DNA of 64,000 bases from DASQEH01 sp963765725 (GTDB lineage: Bacteria; Actinomycetota; Actinomycetes; Propionibacteriales; Nocardioidaceae): NCBI GenBank assembly GCA_963765725.1, contig CAVXXI010000003.1, forward strand, positions 1,302,001 to 1,366,000, written 5' to 3'. The notes under the pieces are model-generated. The model was not told the DNA's origin. It made no database searches and saw only the letters and a list, made by a program, of their open reading frames with translations. A program made the position numbers and the translations under genes. Positions 17,654 to 26,379 of the stretch are shown here, piece by piece (position 1 is the stretch's first letter; the number at the start of each line of letters is the position of its first letter).

Positions 17654-18736
17654 CTACTGTGCAGTGCCCCAGCAGGCCTGCTTGCCCTCGGCGACCGTCT
17701 GGCTCTTGACGCCGGGCAACGGCTTGGCGGTGACGAGCTTGGTGCCGGTGTCGAGGTAGTTCTTCCCCGGTGGCAGCGAGGGAGGATGGCCGCCCTGGCC
17801 GACCTGCTTGACCGCCGTGACGCCGAGCTGGGCCATCTTGCCCGGGTACTGGGTGGCGTCGGCGGCGAAGACGCCCTTCTCGATGTCACTCATCCCCTGG
17901 CAGCTGCCGTCGATGGACACGATGAAGGCCTTGTCCTGGAGGTTCGCGGCCGTCAGGGCCGCGTACGCACCTTCGCCGGCGGGCTCGTTGATCGTGTACA
18001 CCACGTTGATGGCGGGATTGCGCGACAGGCACTGCTCCATCGCCGTCCGGCCGCCGTCGACAGCGCCCTGCGTCGCCTGGTGGCACGCGATCTGGTAGCT
18101 GCCGCCCTTACCGCCGGTGTACTTGCCGGTGGTCGCCTCCTGGGCGTTCAGCGTCGTGCTCCCCGGGTTGATGCCCATTCCGGTGAGGAAGCCGTGGTCG
18201 CGGTCGACGTCGACGGAGACGACCTGGTCGTTGTACAGGTCGAGCATCGCGATCACGGCCTTCTTGCCGGCCAGCCGCTGGGCGGCGTACTGACCGATGA
18301 GCTTGCCGGCCTCGAAGTTGTTCGTGGCATAGGTGACGTCGGCGGTGTTCGAGGGGTCCAGGGGAGTGTCGAGAGCGATCACGAAGAGTCCGTACTGCTT
18401 GGCCAGGCGCAGAGCAGCGTTGACGGCCGGACCGTTGGACGTGATCAGGATGCCCTTGTCCCCGCGCGCGATCGCTGTATCGATGGCGTTGATCTGAGTC
18501 TGGGTGTCGCCGTCGGCGTTCCCGGTCGCTACGGACAGATGGACCCCCGACTGACCGGCCTGGGTCTCCGCGGCCTGCTTCATGGAGACGAAGTACGGGT
18601 TCGACTGGGTCTTGAGGATCAGCGAGACGCCGATCTTGCCGCCGTTGCCGCCGCAGCTCGCGAGGAGTGCCGCCAGCATCGCGGCCGCCACGACCCGTGA
18701 TGCGCCACGAGCCCTTCTGAACCGGCTCGACCGCAT
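17654..18736 (-). CDS. Sugar ABC transporter substrate-binding lipoprotein
   Basis: A 360-residue periplasmic-binding-protein (type 1, ribose/fructose group). AGGAGG precedes ATG 18736. The signal peptide ends in the lipobox LLASC, so it should be lipid-anchored outside the membrane. The mature protein starts GKIGVSLILKTQSNPYFVSM, with DTQTQINAIDTAIARGDKGI, VIALDTPLDP, YATNNFEAGKLIGQYAAQ and INEPAGEGAYAAL, all typical of sugar-binding PBPs with two Rossmann lobes. It leads the operon with permease, ATPase, Usp and hydrolase. No regulator gene is adjacent. Confidence 0.92.
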   Translation of the reverse strand: MRSSRFRRARGASRVVAAAMLAALLASCGGNGGKIGVSLILKTQSNPYFVSMKQAAETQAGQSGVHLSVATGNADGDTQTQINAIDTAIARGDKGILITSNGPAVNAALRLAKQYGLFVIALDTPLDPSNTADVTYATNNFEAGKLIGQYAAQRLAGKKAVIAMLDLYNDQVVSVDVDRDHGFLTGMGINPGSTTLNAQEATTGKYTGGKGGSYQIACHQATQGAVDGGRTAMEQCLSRNPAINVVYTINEPAGEGAYAALTAANLQDKAFIVSIDGSCQGMSDIEKGVFAADATQYPGKMAQLGVTAVKQVGQGGHPPSLPPGKNYLDTGTKLVTAKPLPGVKSQTVAEGKQACWGTAQ

Positions 18737-18977
18737 GGGGAGACCTCCTGCAAACACGTGGGACTCTGGTCTAGTACCAGTCGGTCACAGTGCGCAACCC
18801 CCAAGCCACTGCAACCCTCACCGGGCCCGCACTTCTGCGGGCCGCAAGGCATCGACCAGTGCCGAGCAGCCGTACTGGCGCACGCCTCATCGCGTTCTCC
18901 AGTTAGGGCATAAATCGGACAGAAGCCTGCGAGACTTGCGCCTTCCGAGACGACGGCAAGAAGGGCCACGGGGGTCG

Positions 18978-19700
18978 ATGCGCGTCACGGGTCACGCTGC
19001 CACGATCATGGCGACGCTGGTGGCGGCCGTCATGACCGTCATGGCATGGGTGCCACCGTCGTCGGCGTCGACGACCTCGCACAGGGTGCTGCTCTACCAC
19101 GCTGAGGAGACCGCCGACAGGGTCGCTCACGACAGCACGCCATTCGCGAACGACGGGTCACTGCACGGCATCGGGCCAGGGCCGGGACAGTCCGGGCTCG
19201 CGTACGTCTTCGGTGCCCATCCGGCCAACCCTGACTACGTGGAGGTGCCGGCGTCACACTCGATCAACCCGTTCCGAGTCGACTACACGTACGCGGCGTC
19301 CATCAACATCGCCGCCGGCACCGACATCACGCGCGACTTCTCCATCTTCCGCCGCGGCGCCGCCAAGCACGCCGGTGCGTTCTACAAGATGGAGATCGTG
19401 CTCAACCGGGCCACGGGCAATCTGCGTCTGACGTGCGCCTTCCGCGACCAGTCCGGCAAGGGAGCGAACGTCTCGACCAGCGCCGCCGGCTTGCATGACG
19501 GAGCGTGGCATCGGCTCATCTGCACCAAGACCGCTACTCAGATCTCCCTCAGCGTCGACGGCGTCACCCACACAAAGGTCGTGGCGCTGGGCAACCTGAC
19601 GAGCGACCAACCCCTCTACCTCGGTGTGGAGCCGGTCACCGGTGGGTACCACGAGCAGTTCCTGGGCAGCATGGACGAGATCGCCATCCGGAAGGGCTGA
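18978..19700 (+). CDS. Secreted LamG-like (concanavalin fold) protein
   Basis: A 240-residue protein with a Sec signal (MRVTGHAATIMATLVAAVMT to about residue 31, SSAS). The rest fits a single LamG/Laminin_G_3 jelly roll: AHDSTPFANDGSLHGIGPGP, YVEVPASHSINP, FYKMEIVLNRATGNLRLTCA, LHDGAWHRLICTKTATQISL, LGVEPVTGGYHEQFLGSMDE. Such domains bind glycans or act as structural modules; no catalytic domain is attached. ATG 18978 is chosen because it starts the signal peptide. The next gene, 13 bp on, encodes a related protein, so the two look like a tandem duplication. Confidence 0.72.
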   Translation: MRVTGHAATIMATLVAAVMTVMAWVPPSSASTTSHRVLLYHAEETADRVAHDSTPFANDGSLHGIGPGPGQSGLAYVFGAHPANPDYVEVPASHSINPFRVDYTYAASINIAAGTDITRDFSIFRRGAAKHAGAFYKMEIVLNRATGNLRLTCAFRDQSGKGANVSTSAAGLHDGAWHRLICTKTATQISLSVDGVTHTKVVALGNLTSDQPLYLGVEPVTGGYHEQFLGSMDEIAIRKG

Positions 19701-19713
19701 CGGCGGCTCGTCC

Positions 19714-20493
19714 ATGTGGAGCGACCGACGCGCCGTGGCACGATCAACCGACGTGGGCCGTCTCGCAGGCATGCTGGCAGCGGCGACTCTGCTCGTCTCC
19801 GCGGCATGTACCACGCACACGGCACCGTCCGGGCCCACGCGGATGGTGGGCCAGTGGGACATGAGCGCCACCAACAACACGGCGAAGGACCGCTCGGGGA
19901 GTGCCGACCTCGCGCTGACCGGTGGATGGTCGGATGTTCCGGGCGCGGTCGGGCGAGGCGTGCGATTCGAGTACGCCGGGGGTCCGTCGTTCGGCATGTC
20001 CGGCGACGATCTGGCGGGGTCCGGCGACGGGAATGCGCCGTTCGCGGTGGCTGCATACCTGAAGTCCGACGCGGTGCCCGTCACCAGCCGGTACACACCG
20101 AACATCGCCCAGCAGGGCAGGTTCAACGGGCCGACCCAGTGGAAGATGGAGCTGTGGTCACGACCGTCCGGAGCCCTTGCCCGATGTCGCTTCAAGGGGG
20201 CAGCGGCACACCATACGGTCGTCGAGGACCCACCTACGGCGATCGACGACGGCCACTGGCACGAGATCGTCTGCTGGCGTTCTCGGACGAGCTACGGCAT
20301 CACGGTCGACGGAGCCAGCACGTCGACCAAGGGGACGGTCGGCGCCATCGACTTCCACCAGCCGCTCCTGGTGGCCAACAGGACGAAGAGCTCGGGCGTG
20401 GGAGACCAGTTCCGGGGAACTCTGGACTGCCTTGCGTACGCCCGAGCAGTGGCGGATCCGCGGGCGCTCGTGCGGTCGGAAGTGCCCTGCTGA
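19714..20493 (+). CDS. LamG-like lipoprotein, paralogue of the preceding gene
   Basis: A 259-residue protein starting at ATG 19714 (GTG 19735 is an alternative). The signal peptide ends in the lipobox-like LVSAAC, so lipid anchoring is likely. The body repeats the LamG pattern of the upstream gene: VGQWDMSATNNTAKDRSGSA, VRFEYAGGPSFGM, WKMELWSRPSGALARCRFKG, IDDGHWHEIVCWRSRTSYGI and FRGTLDCLAYARAVADPRAL. Two cysteines (RCRF and IVCW) could form a disulfide. The role is unknown; glycan or surface binding is a family-level guess. Confidence 0.7.
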   Translation: MWSDRRAVARSTDVGRLAGMLAAATLLVSAACTTHTAPSGPTRMVGQWDMSATNNTAKDRSGSADLALTGGWSDVPGAVGRGVRFEYAGGPSFGMSGDDLAGSGDGNAPFAVAAYLKSDAVPVTSRYTPNIAQQGRFNGPTQWKMELWSRPSGALARCRFKGAAAHHTVVEDPPTAIDDGHWHEIVCWRSRTSYGITVDGASTSTKGTVGAIDFHQPLLVANRTKSSGVGDQFRGTLDCLAYARAVADPRALVRSEVPC

Positions 20494-20569
20494 GCTACCC
20501 GTCCTGGCATGGGAGCAGCGCTGGCACCCTTCACCTCGAGCCGGCCTCGGCTCGAGCCGTCGTGATCGA

Positions 20570-22189
20570 TCACCTGACTCGGAAGTCCGCGCGCGCCAAG
20601 ACGTCGTAGCCGTCGTCCTTCAGCAGGTACGCCGCATACCGCCCACGCGCCAACGGCCACTGCACACCCCTGATCGCGCCGTTAACGATCGCCGAGCCGG
20701 AGATCCGCGCGCCGATGTAACGCCAGCCGAGGTAGGAGTCCTTGCCGGGGACGCCCTTTCGGCGGAAGACGGCCAACCAGTCGTTGCGGTTCCCCGGGGC
20801 GTCCGTCCACGACACCGTGATGCCTTGTCCGTGGTCGTACGACCGCCGACCGGTCCGCAGCACGGTGCTGGCTCCGGGCCTCTCCACCCAGAACGCCATC
20901 GTGACGCCGAGCGGTCCGTGCGACCCGACCAGACGAGCCTCGTACGGGCCGGGCTCGAGCGATCCGGTATGGACGTGCACGGTGCCGCGGCGTGCATCTC
21001 CGGTGGCCACCCACGTCCGCCGGCCGCCGCCTACACCGCCGGCGCGCCTCACGACGATCGCACGAGCGTCCGAGTCGGGAGACGAGTAGTCGACCGAGAC
21101 CGCCCGTCCGCGTTCCACCAGCCGTGGTCGAACCGACACGAGCGCCGGCTCCGGTGCTGGACGCAGGGAGAACCCGGACACCACCGCGCGGTGGTCGCTG
21201 GGCCATGGTGCCACCACGATGTCCGATGCGCTGCCGCGCTCACCCACCACCTGAGAGCTGGTCGCCCGGGCAGGTCCGCCGCTGAAGAGCAGGTCGATCC
21301 GGTCCGCCGCCTGTCCCGCCGGTCCCGGGTTGTAGCCCTTCACGAAGGGTCGGCTCGCCGGCCAGGTCAGGCCCTGATCGGTGACCGGATCCGGATGTAC
21401 GGCCCGGTACGAGTCCACCAGCCCGCGAGCCTCCGCCGCCGCACTCGCCGGCCAGTGGAGGGGGTACTTGATCTGCTCGCGGTGCCCGACGGTCGCTCGA
21501 GTCCAGTCCAGGTCCGAGGGCGAGTTGAAGTCACCGAGCAGGAACGTCGGTATGTGGTGGGCGGTGAGCTGGTGAGCCGTCCGGAGCGGCCTCCGAAGGG
21601 CGGACACGCGCTCGTGCCTCTCCAATCGCAGGATCTGGCGCGGAGTCGCTCCCTGCTGCACCTTGAAGGGCGAGTAGGGCGTGGACGGCAGGTGCACGTT
21701 GATGACCGCCGCGACCCGCCCTGGTGACACTTCGACGAACATGGCTCGACCGTCGGTGGTATGCGCACCCGGCGGGAGCCGGAAGCGGTCGTTCCCCGGC
21801 GGTGAGAGCAGCGGGAGCCGCGACACGATCTGGGTGCCGACGTCGTAGTAGGGCCACCTCAGCGCACGCGCCAGCCTGGGGATGTTGCCGTACCCCTCGT
21901 TGACGGCGACCAGATCGGCGTGCGCCGCCTTGATCGCCTTCGCGACGCTGGAGAACGCCACGCCGGTTCCGCCGTACTCGATGTTGAACGTCATCACCCG
22001 CAGGTGAGCGGTGGCATGCCCGGCCGGCGACGGCCCGGTTGTCGCGGTGACAGGCTCCGAACGGGTGACTGGGGCGGGCTGGTCCGCGCTCCTGGACGCA
22101 GTACAGCCCGACAGCACGAGCCCCGCGCAGACGAGAAGCAACCCGGCAGGGAGAATTGAACGGCTGTTCAGCCTCACGTCGAACATCAT
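20570..22189 (-). CDS. Endonuclease/exonuclease/phosphatase-family lipoprotein
   Basis: A 539-residue exported lipoprotein (lipobox LVLSGC at about residue 29). The catalytic EEP domain (about 62-350) shows RVMTFNIEYGG, AVNEGYGNIP, VINVHLPSTP, FLLGDFNSPSDLDW and PWPSDHRAVVSGFSL, which supply the usual metal-binding Asn, Glu, Asp and His residues. Family members are DNases, sphingomyelinases or phosphoinositide phosphatases; which one is not readable. The C-terminal ~180 residues form two beta-sandwich-like segments (VRPRLVERGRAVSVDYSSPD and ITVSWTDAPGNRNDWLAVFR). It is convergent with the LamG gene pair. Confidence 0.83.
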   Translation of the reverse strand: MMFDVRLNSRSILPAGLLLVCAGLVLSGCTASRSADQPAPVTRSEPVTATTGPSPAGHATAHLRVMTFNIEYGGTGVAFSSVAKAIKAAHADLVAVNEGYGNIPRLARALRWPYYDVGTQIVSRLPLLSPPGNDRFRLPPGAHTTDGRAMFVEVSPGRVAAVINVHLPSTPYSPFKVQQGATPRQILRLERHERVSALRRPLRTAHQLTAHHIPTFLLGDFNSPSDLDWTRATVGHREQIKYPLHWPASAAAEARGLVDSYRAVHPDPVTDQGLTWPASRPFVKGYNPGPAGQAADRIDLLFSGGPARATSSQVVGERGSASDIVVAPWPSDHRAVVSGFSLRPAPEPALVSVRPRLVERGRAVSVDYSSPDSDARAIVVRRAGGVGGGRRTWVATGDARRGTVHVHTGSLEPGPYEARLVGSHGPLGVTMAFWVERPGASTVLRTGRRSYDHGQGITVSWTDAPGNRNDWLAVFRRKGVPGKDSYLGWRYIGARISGSAIVNGAIRGVQWPLARGRYAAYLLKDDGYDVLARADFRVR

Positions 22190-22255
22190 CGCCGATGGAG
22201 TCGCGTAGGCGCCAGTGTTGTCAGCCGCGGCCGGAATACTCTCCGCGCCCGCCGC

Positions 22256-22651
22256 TCAACGGAGCTCCTCGAGGGGCGCCACCCGGACGAGGTCCCGCAC
22301 GGCTCCCGCAAGCTCCTCGTCGAGGGTGACGAATGCGTCGCCCTGAAGCTGGGTCAACGCGACGTACTCCGCGTTGTACGTGTCCGACCACCTCATCTGG
22401 TCCGCGACCTTCCAGGCAACGGCTTGCAGCACACGGTCGCCGAGGAGTCGGATCCGGAGTCCGCGCACGTAGTCGAGATGCCGCTCGGCATCCTTCTTCG
22501 TCAGCTCACCGCGGCGCACCGCGTCGAAGAGCCGCGCGAGCAATTGCGACCGGATCAGTGTCGGAGCAAGGATCTGGTGGTCCTTGTCGACGGCGACCTC
22601 GTCCTGCGCCAGCCGAATGGCCACATCGGGGCCGATCACGTACCTGGTCAT
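22256..22651 (-). CDS. PIN-domain (VapC-like) ribonuclease toxin without visible antitoxin
   Basis: A 131-residue PIN domain protein. AAGGAG precedes ATG 22651. The acidic active-site residues are recognisable: YVIGPDVAIRLA (first Asp), the middle acidic positions, SDTYNAEYVALTQLQGDAFV (Asp and Glu) and TLDEELAG (late Asp). VapC toxins cleave RNA and are normally encoded just after a VapB antitoxin. The ~145 bp between this gene and the DHFR-like stop upstream contain no plausible antitoxin, only a 24-codon basic ORF. It may be an orphan toxin or a PIN protein with another role. Confidence 0.75.
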   Translation of the reverse strand: MTRYVIGPDVAIRLAQDEVAVDKDHQILAPTLIRSQLLARLFDAVRRGELTKKDAERHLDYVRGLRIRLLGDRVLQAVAWKVADQMRWSDTYNAEYVALTQLQGDAFVTLDEELAGAVRDLVRVAPLEELR

Positions 22652-22797
22652 GCGGAATACTCGCCTCTCCTTCGGCTGGCCCGGCTGGGCATCATTGAAC
22701 CGCGGTCACCTGTTGCCGGTCCAGCGCGACGACGCGTGCGCTCGGCGCTGCTTGTGCTGTCGTGCCCGCACGGCTCGCATCGCGCGCCTTGCTCGGG

Positions 22798-23373
22798 TCA
22801 ATGCAGAGTCGGCCGGTAGACGAGCTCTTGGATGTGGCCGTCGAGGGTCCGGTTCTCCAGCAGCTCGAGGTCGAAGTCGGCCGCACCGTGGAAGATCGGC
22901 TCGAGCCCGGTTTGGCCCGTGATGACAGGGAACAGCGTCACCTGGACGCGGTCGACCAGCCCCGCAGCCATCAGAGCCCGGTTCAACGACAGGCTGCCGT
23001 GCGAGCGCAACGGCACGTCGGACTCGTCCTTGAGCCGGCCCACGACCTCGACGGCGTCACCGCGCACGACGGTTGCATCCGGCCAGTCGAGCGGTTCTTC
23101 CAGCGTCGACGACACCACGGTTGCCGGCAGGCTCACCATGCGCGTGACCCACGGGTCACGCACCTCGGAGTCTTCGGTGCTCGTGGCCAGCATCTCTGTG
23201 AAGGCCCGGAACGTGTTGGCTCCGAGGACCATCCGCTGCTCCTCGTCGTACAGGGCGAGACGGTGGTCGAGCAACTCAGGCCCCTGTTTGCCCCAATAGC
23301 CGGACCAGTTGGCGCTGGCGGCGCCGTAGCCGTCGAGGCTGCAGAAGACGTCAAAGGTGTAGGTCGTGGTCAT
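22798..23373 (-). CDS. RibD-C / dihydrofolate-reductase-like protein
   Basis: A 191-residue protein starting MTTTYTFDVFCSLDGYGAAS with AGGAAGG before ATG 23373. The RibD_C fold is supported by the SLDGYG start, MVLGANTFRAFTEM (adenine-nucleotide loop), VVRGDAVEVVGRLKDESDVP and ALMAAGLVDRVQVTLFPVI. Members reduce pteridine- or riboflavin-precursor-like substrates with NADPH, but most actinobacterial stand-alone proteins of this kind have no known substrate. It is divergent from a second member of the same family at 23666; two more are at 34593 and 54688. Confidence 0.82.
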   Translation of the reverse strand: MTTTYTFDVFCSLDGYGAASANWSGYWGKQGPELLDHRLALYDEEQRMVLGANTFRAFTEMLATSTEDSEVRDPWVTRMVSLPATVVSSTLEEPLDWPDATVVRGDAVEVVGRLKDESDVPLRSHGSLSLNRALMAAGLVDRVQVTLFPVITGQTGLEPIFHGAADFDLELLENRTLDGHIQELVYRPTLH

Positions 23374-23665
23374 GTGGTGCCTTCCTGGAGTGTGATGAAT
23401 CGATGCGGATATGGACCGCGCTGGTTCGCCGGACTCATCGCTGCGGTCCCCAGCAGGGTGCTGTTCAGGTGCTCCCCGAGGTCGGGGGTGAGCAGGCGGG
23501 CCTCGGGCACATCTCGACCTCAGTCGGGCGGAGACCACTCACGTCCAGCTGTTGCCTTGACGGCCCCGAGAGCCTGTTCGGCGTTGCTGTCGAAATGCGG
23601 TAGCCGTGTTCGACGTGAGAGTGACCATCACGATTAAGCCCCTCATCCTCCGAAGGAGACCCAGC

Positions 23666-24253
23666 ATGCCGTCCTTGGCTTCGCCCGACACGAACGAGAA
23701 CACAAGCGGCCGCACCCCGCGCAGGGTCGTCGCTGGCCACTTCCTGTCTCTCGACGGTGTGGCTGAGGCTCCCGACCGGTTCATCACCGCATGGGACGAC
23801 GAGACCGATGCCAGCGGCGCCGACCTCATCGCTACCCAAGACGCCGTCGTTCTCGGGCGCCGAAGCTACGACGAGTGGGCTGGATTCTGGCCTAGCAGCG
23901 AGATCGAACCCTTCGCGTCCTTCATCAACGCCGTTCCGAAGTACATCGCAACCTCGACGCCGCTCGAGCGCGGGTGGACCAACTCGCATGTGATCGACGG
24001 CGGCCTGGTCGACTTCGTGCGGCATCTGAGGGCGCAACAGGGCAACGATATCGGCGTCCACGGCAGCATCTCGGTCACTCGGATGCTCCTGGCTGCTGAT
24101 CTCGTCGACGAGCTCAGGCTCGTCGTCGCGCCGACGATCGTCGGGAGCGGGCAACGGCTGCTCGACGGGTTGCCACCCATCCGGCTCGCGACGATCCGAA
24201 GCGAAGCCTCACCGAGTGGCAACCTGCTCGTCGGCTACCGCGTGGTCCGCTGA
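23666..24253 (+). CDS. RibD-C / dihydrofolate-reductase-like protein
   Basis: A 195-residue protein starting at ATG 23666 after AAGGAG. It shows RRVVAGHFLSLDGVAEAPDR, AVVLGRRSYDEWAGFWP, IGVHGSISVTRMLLAADLVD and LVVAPTIVGSGQRLLDGLPP. The GxxSxTRxLLxAxLVDEL and PxxxGxGxRLF motifs are the usual nucleotide-binding and closing elements of the RibD_C fold. It has a short charged N-terminal extension (PDTNENTSGRTPRR). It is divergent from a distant homologue, so the pair may share the 290-bp region between them as promoter space. Confidence 0.82.
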   Translation: MPSLASPDTNENTSGRTPRRVVAGHFLSLDGVAEAPDRFITAWDDETDASGADLIATQDAVVLGRRSYDEWAGFWPSSEIEPFASFINAVPKYIATSTPLERGWTNSHVIDGGLVDFVRHLRAQQGNDIGVHGSISVTRMLLAADLVDELRLVVAPTIVGSGQRLLDGLPPIRLATIRSEASPSGNLLVGYRVVR

Positions 24254-24429
24254 GTGTCGCGCCGTCGGCATGCACCGGCTGAGGCCCATCGGCGGCTCAG
24301 GACGTCTCACCCCAGCACTTCCGAGCGAGATCACAACCGGCCTTGCCCGCCGGGGCAGGGTCTCGGACGGCACCTGGGATCCGCCTACTGCCGTGACTAG
24401 TGCGTGCCGGTGTTTGGGAGCATGGGGTC

Positions 24430-25665
24430 ATGGTGCGCGACGAGGGCTTCCCGTCGCGATCGTTCCTGTTGTACTGGCGGGCCAATGCCGTATCGGCCTT
24501 CGGCACCTACATCACGCTGCTCGCGCTGCAGACGCTGGTGGTCCTGACCCTGCACGGGTCGGCAACCGAGGTGGGGTGGTTGAACTCGGTTCGCTGGCTG
24601 CCGTACCTGGTCGTCGGTGTGATCGTGGGTGCGCTCGTCGACCGTCATCCCCGGCGGCCGGTCATGGTCATCACCGACCTCGTACAAGCGGTCCTGCTGG
24701 CCGTGATCCCGTTGCTGTGGTGGCTGCACCGGCTGTCCTTCCCGGCGCTGCTGGTGGTCGTGATGGCGTACGGGACAGCTTCGGTGATCAACGGTGCGGC
24801 CGCGATGTCCTTCGTTCCTCGTCTGGTGCCTCGCGAGCACCTGCAGCGCGCTCACGCACGCGATGATGGCGCTGACGCTGTCGCGATGAGTGCCGGGCCG
24901 GCCCTGGGAGGGTCGCTGGTCAGCGTGTTCGGCGCGCCCTTGGCGGTCCTCGTGGACGCCGCGACGTATCTGTACTCCGCCGCCACGCTGAGCCGGATCG
25001 ACGTTGTCGAGCCTCATCCACCGGTGGCGGCCACGGCTCGAAGCCTGATGCGCGAGATCCGGGAGGGCATCCGATGGATCTATCACGGTTCGGGGCTGAC
25101 CACCCTCGCCGTCGCGACCCAAGGCTGGTTCGTCGGCAATGCGGTCGTCGGGGTGGTGCTCGCACCCTATGCGCTCAAGGTTCTGGGGATGACCCCCTTC
25201 CAGTTCGGCCTCATCGGTGCACTCGGCGGCATCGGTGCACTCCTCGGAGCAACGGTCACGACGCGAGTCGGTCTCCTACTCGGAACGGGCCGGACCATCA
25301 TCGCCTGCGACGCGATCTCGACCGGAGGTGTGCTCGTGATGTTCGCCGCCGGCGGGTCCTTCCCGGCGTGGTCCTTCGCGTTGCTCGCTGCCGGCCAGGG
25401 CCTCTACGCCCTCGCTATCGGGATGAGCAACTCTCATGAGATGAGCTTCCGACAGCTCGTCACGCCCGATGAGCTCCAGGCCCGGACCAACACCACGCTC
25501 AGGTCCCTCAACCGTGCGGTCATGGTCGTCGTCGCACCGCTCGCGGGCATCCTGGCCGATGCTTGGGGGATCCGAGCCATCCTCCTCGTCGCAGTGGTGA
25601 TCTTCGCGGTCGTGTCCGTCGGCCTTGCCCTGTCGCCCTTCCGTACGGTGCGTGCGCCGGTGTGA
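24430..25665 (+). CDS. MFS transporter (drug-efflux type)
   Basis: A 411-residue protein with about 12 hydrophobic segments. The start MVRDEGFPSRSFLLYWRANA follows GGGAG; a GTG 30 bases upstream is less likely. The loop after TM2 reads GALVDRHPRRPVMVITDLVQ, the MFS motif A pattern (G-x3-DRxxRR), and the C-terminal half has TTRVGLLLGTGRTIIACDAI. It resembles the MFS_3/enterobactin-exporter-like group common in actinobacteria. Substrate is unknown. No regulator lies beside it. Confidence 0.85.
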   Translation: MVRDEGFPSRSFLLYWRANAVSAFGTYITLLALQTLVVLTLHGSATEVGWLNSVRWLPYLVVGVIVGALVDRHPRRPVMVITDLVQAVLLAVIPLLWWLHRLSFPALLVVVMAYGTASVINGAAAMSFVPRLVPREHLQRAHARDDGADAVAMSAGPALGGSLVSVFGAPLAVLVDAATYLYSAATLSRIDVVEPHPPVAATARSLMREIREGIRWIYHGSGLTTLAVATQGWFVGNAVVGVVLAPYALKVLGMTPFQFGLIGALGGIGALLGATVTTRVGLLLGTGRTIIACDAISTGGVLVMFAAGGSFPAWSFALLAAGQGLYALAIGMSNSHEMSFRQLVTPDELQARTNTTLRSLNRAVMVVVAPLAGILADAWGIRAILLVAVVIFAVVSVGLALSPFRTVRAPV

Positions 25666-25761
25666 GGCAGATGGCGCGGGAAGGCGACTGAGGCGTACCA
25701 ACGCCTGTGGCAGGAATGCCGGGCTGTCGTCTGCTAGGTGCCTGCCCGCGCGGCGCCGCGG

Positions 25762-26064
25762 TCATTCCATCTCGGGGATCAAGGTCAGGTCATCGTCGCG
25801 GCGCGAGCCGACGACGGACCGGAGCGTCTTCACACCACACAAGCATCTGCTCTTGCGGACGTCGGCTGGGGATCCTGTCTTCGTGGAAACCCCCATGACG
25901 GCGTCGCCGGAGCTCAGCATCAGCCGGACGACGGGCGTCGGGACGCGGTGAAAGCCGTCTGCTCCGTGAAGCTCCACCTCGAGGATATGTCTGCTGGCTG
26001 GGGGGTCTACAGGGCACGGCTCGGCTCTGAGACTGGTGATGTGGAACACTCCCATGCCGGTCAC
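25762..26064 (-). CDS. Small DUF3892-like protein
   Basis: A 100-residue ORF from GTG 26064. It contains FHITSLRAEPCPVDP, HILEVELHG, LMLSSGDAVMGVSTKTG and a C-terminal TLRSVVGSRRDDDLTLIPEM. The ITxxR start, the central region with a G-x-V strand and the terminal TLRT..DDxLxxLP pattern resemble DUF3892 proteins, whose role is unknown. Codon bias is good and no competing ORF fits the region better. It could still be spurious because no clear ribosome binding site is seen. Confidence 0.45.
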   Translation of the reverse strand: MTGMGVFHITSLRAEPCPVDPPASRHILEVELHGADGFHRVPTPVVRLMLSSGDAVMGVSTKTGSPADVRKSRCLCGVKTLRSVVGSRRDDDLTLIPEME

Positions 26065-26168
26065 CGTAGAGGGTGGAACGGCTTGTCTGTAAGAGCTTTC
26101 GTCAAGTGTTCATCTGATGGTCGTGAACGGGTCCACGTTCGCCACGTTCTTCTTGTTGAGTAGGGCAC

Positions 26169-26270
26169 ATGGTGCCTGATCTTGCTCGTGGTGTCCTGTT
26201 CGGAGTCGTCGTGGTCACGCCCCTGTGGCTGGTGATCTTCGTCCTGATGGGCTCAACGTTCCAGCACTAG
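26169..26270 (+). CDS. Very small single-span membrane protein, 33 residues
   Basis: The ORF reads MVPDLARGVLFGVVVVTPLW then LVIFVLMGSTFQH. One hydrophobic helix (about residues 8-28) spans the membrane. Small single-helix proteins of this sort exist in actinobacteria, but I know no homologue. A weak GAGTAGGG lies about 9 bases upstream of ATG 26169. The remaining 100 bp to UppP show nothing further. Confidence 0.35.
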   Translation: MVPDLARGVLFGVVVVTPLWLVIFVLMGSTFQH

Positions 26271-26379
26271 CACGTCAGGCGACACAGCGGACGTCTCCCC
26301 TTCATCGGTGCGCGAGGCGCCATTCGCTCTGTGCTTACTTGCGGCGACCGTCCTGCCTTGCGAGATAAGCGCTGCGCTC

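Noticed and set aside
20177..21727. 516-codon plus-strand ORF opposite the EEP lipoprotein
   Set aside because: Arg/Ser/Pro-rich composition from reading the wrong strand of a well-supported gene.
22692..22800. Short basic ORF upstream of the PIN toxin as antitoxin
   Set aside because: Only 24 codons, very Arg-rich, no ribosome binding site and no resemblance to VapB.
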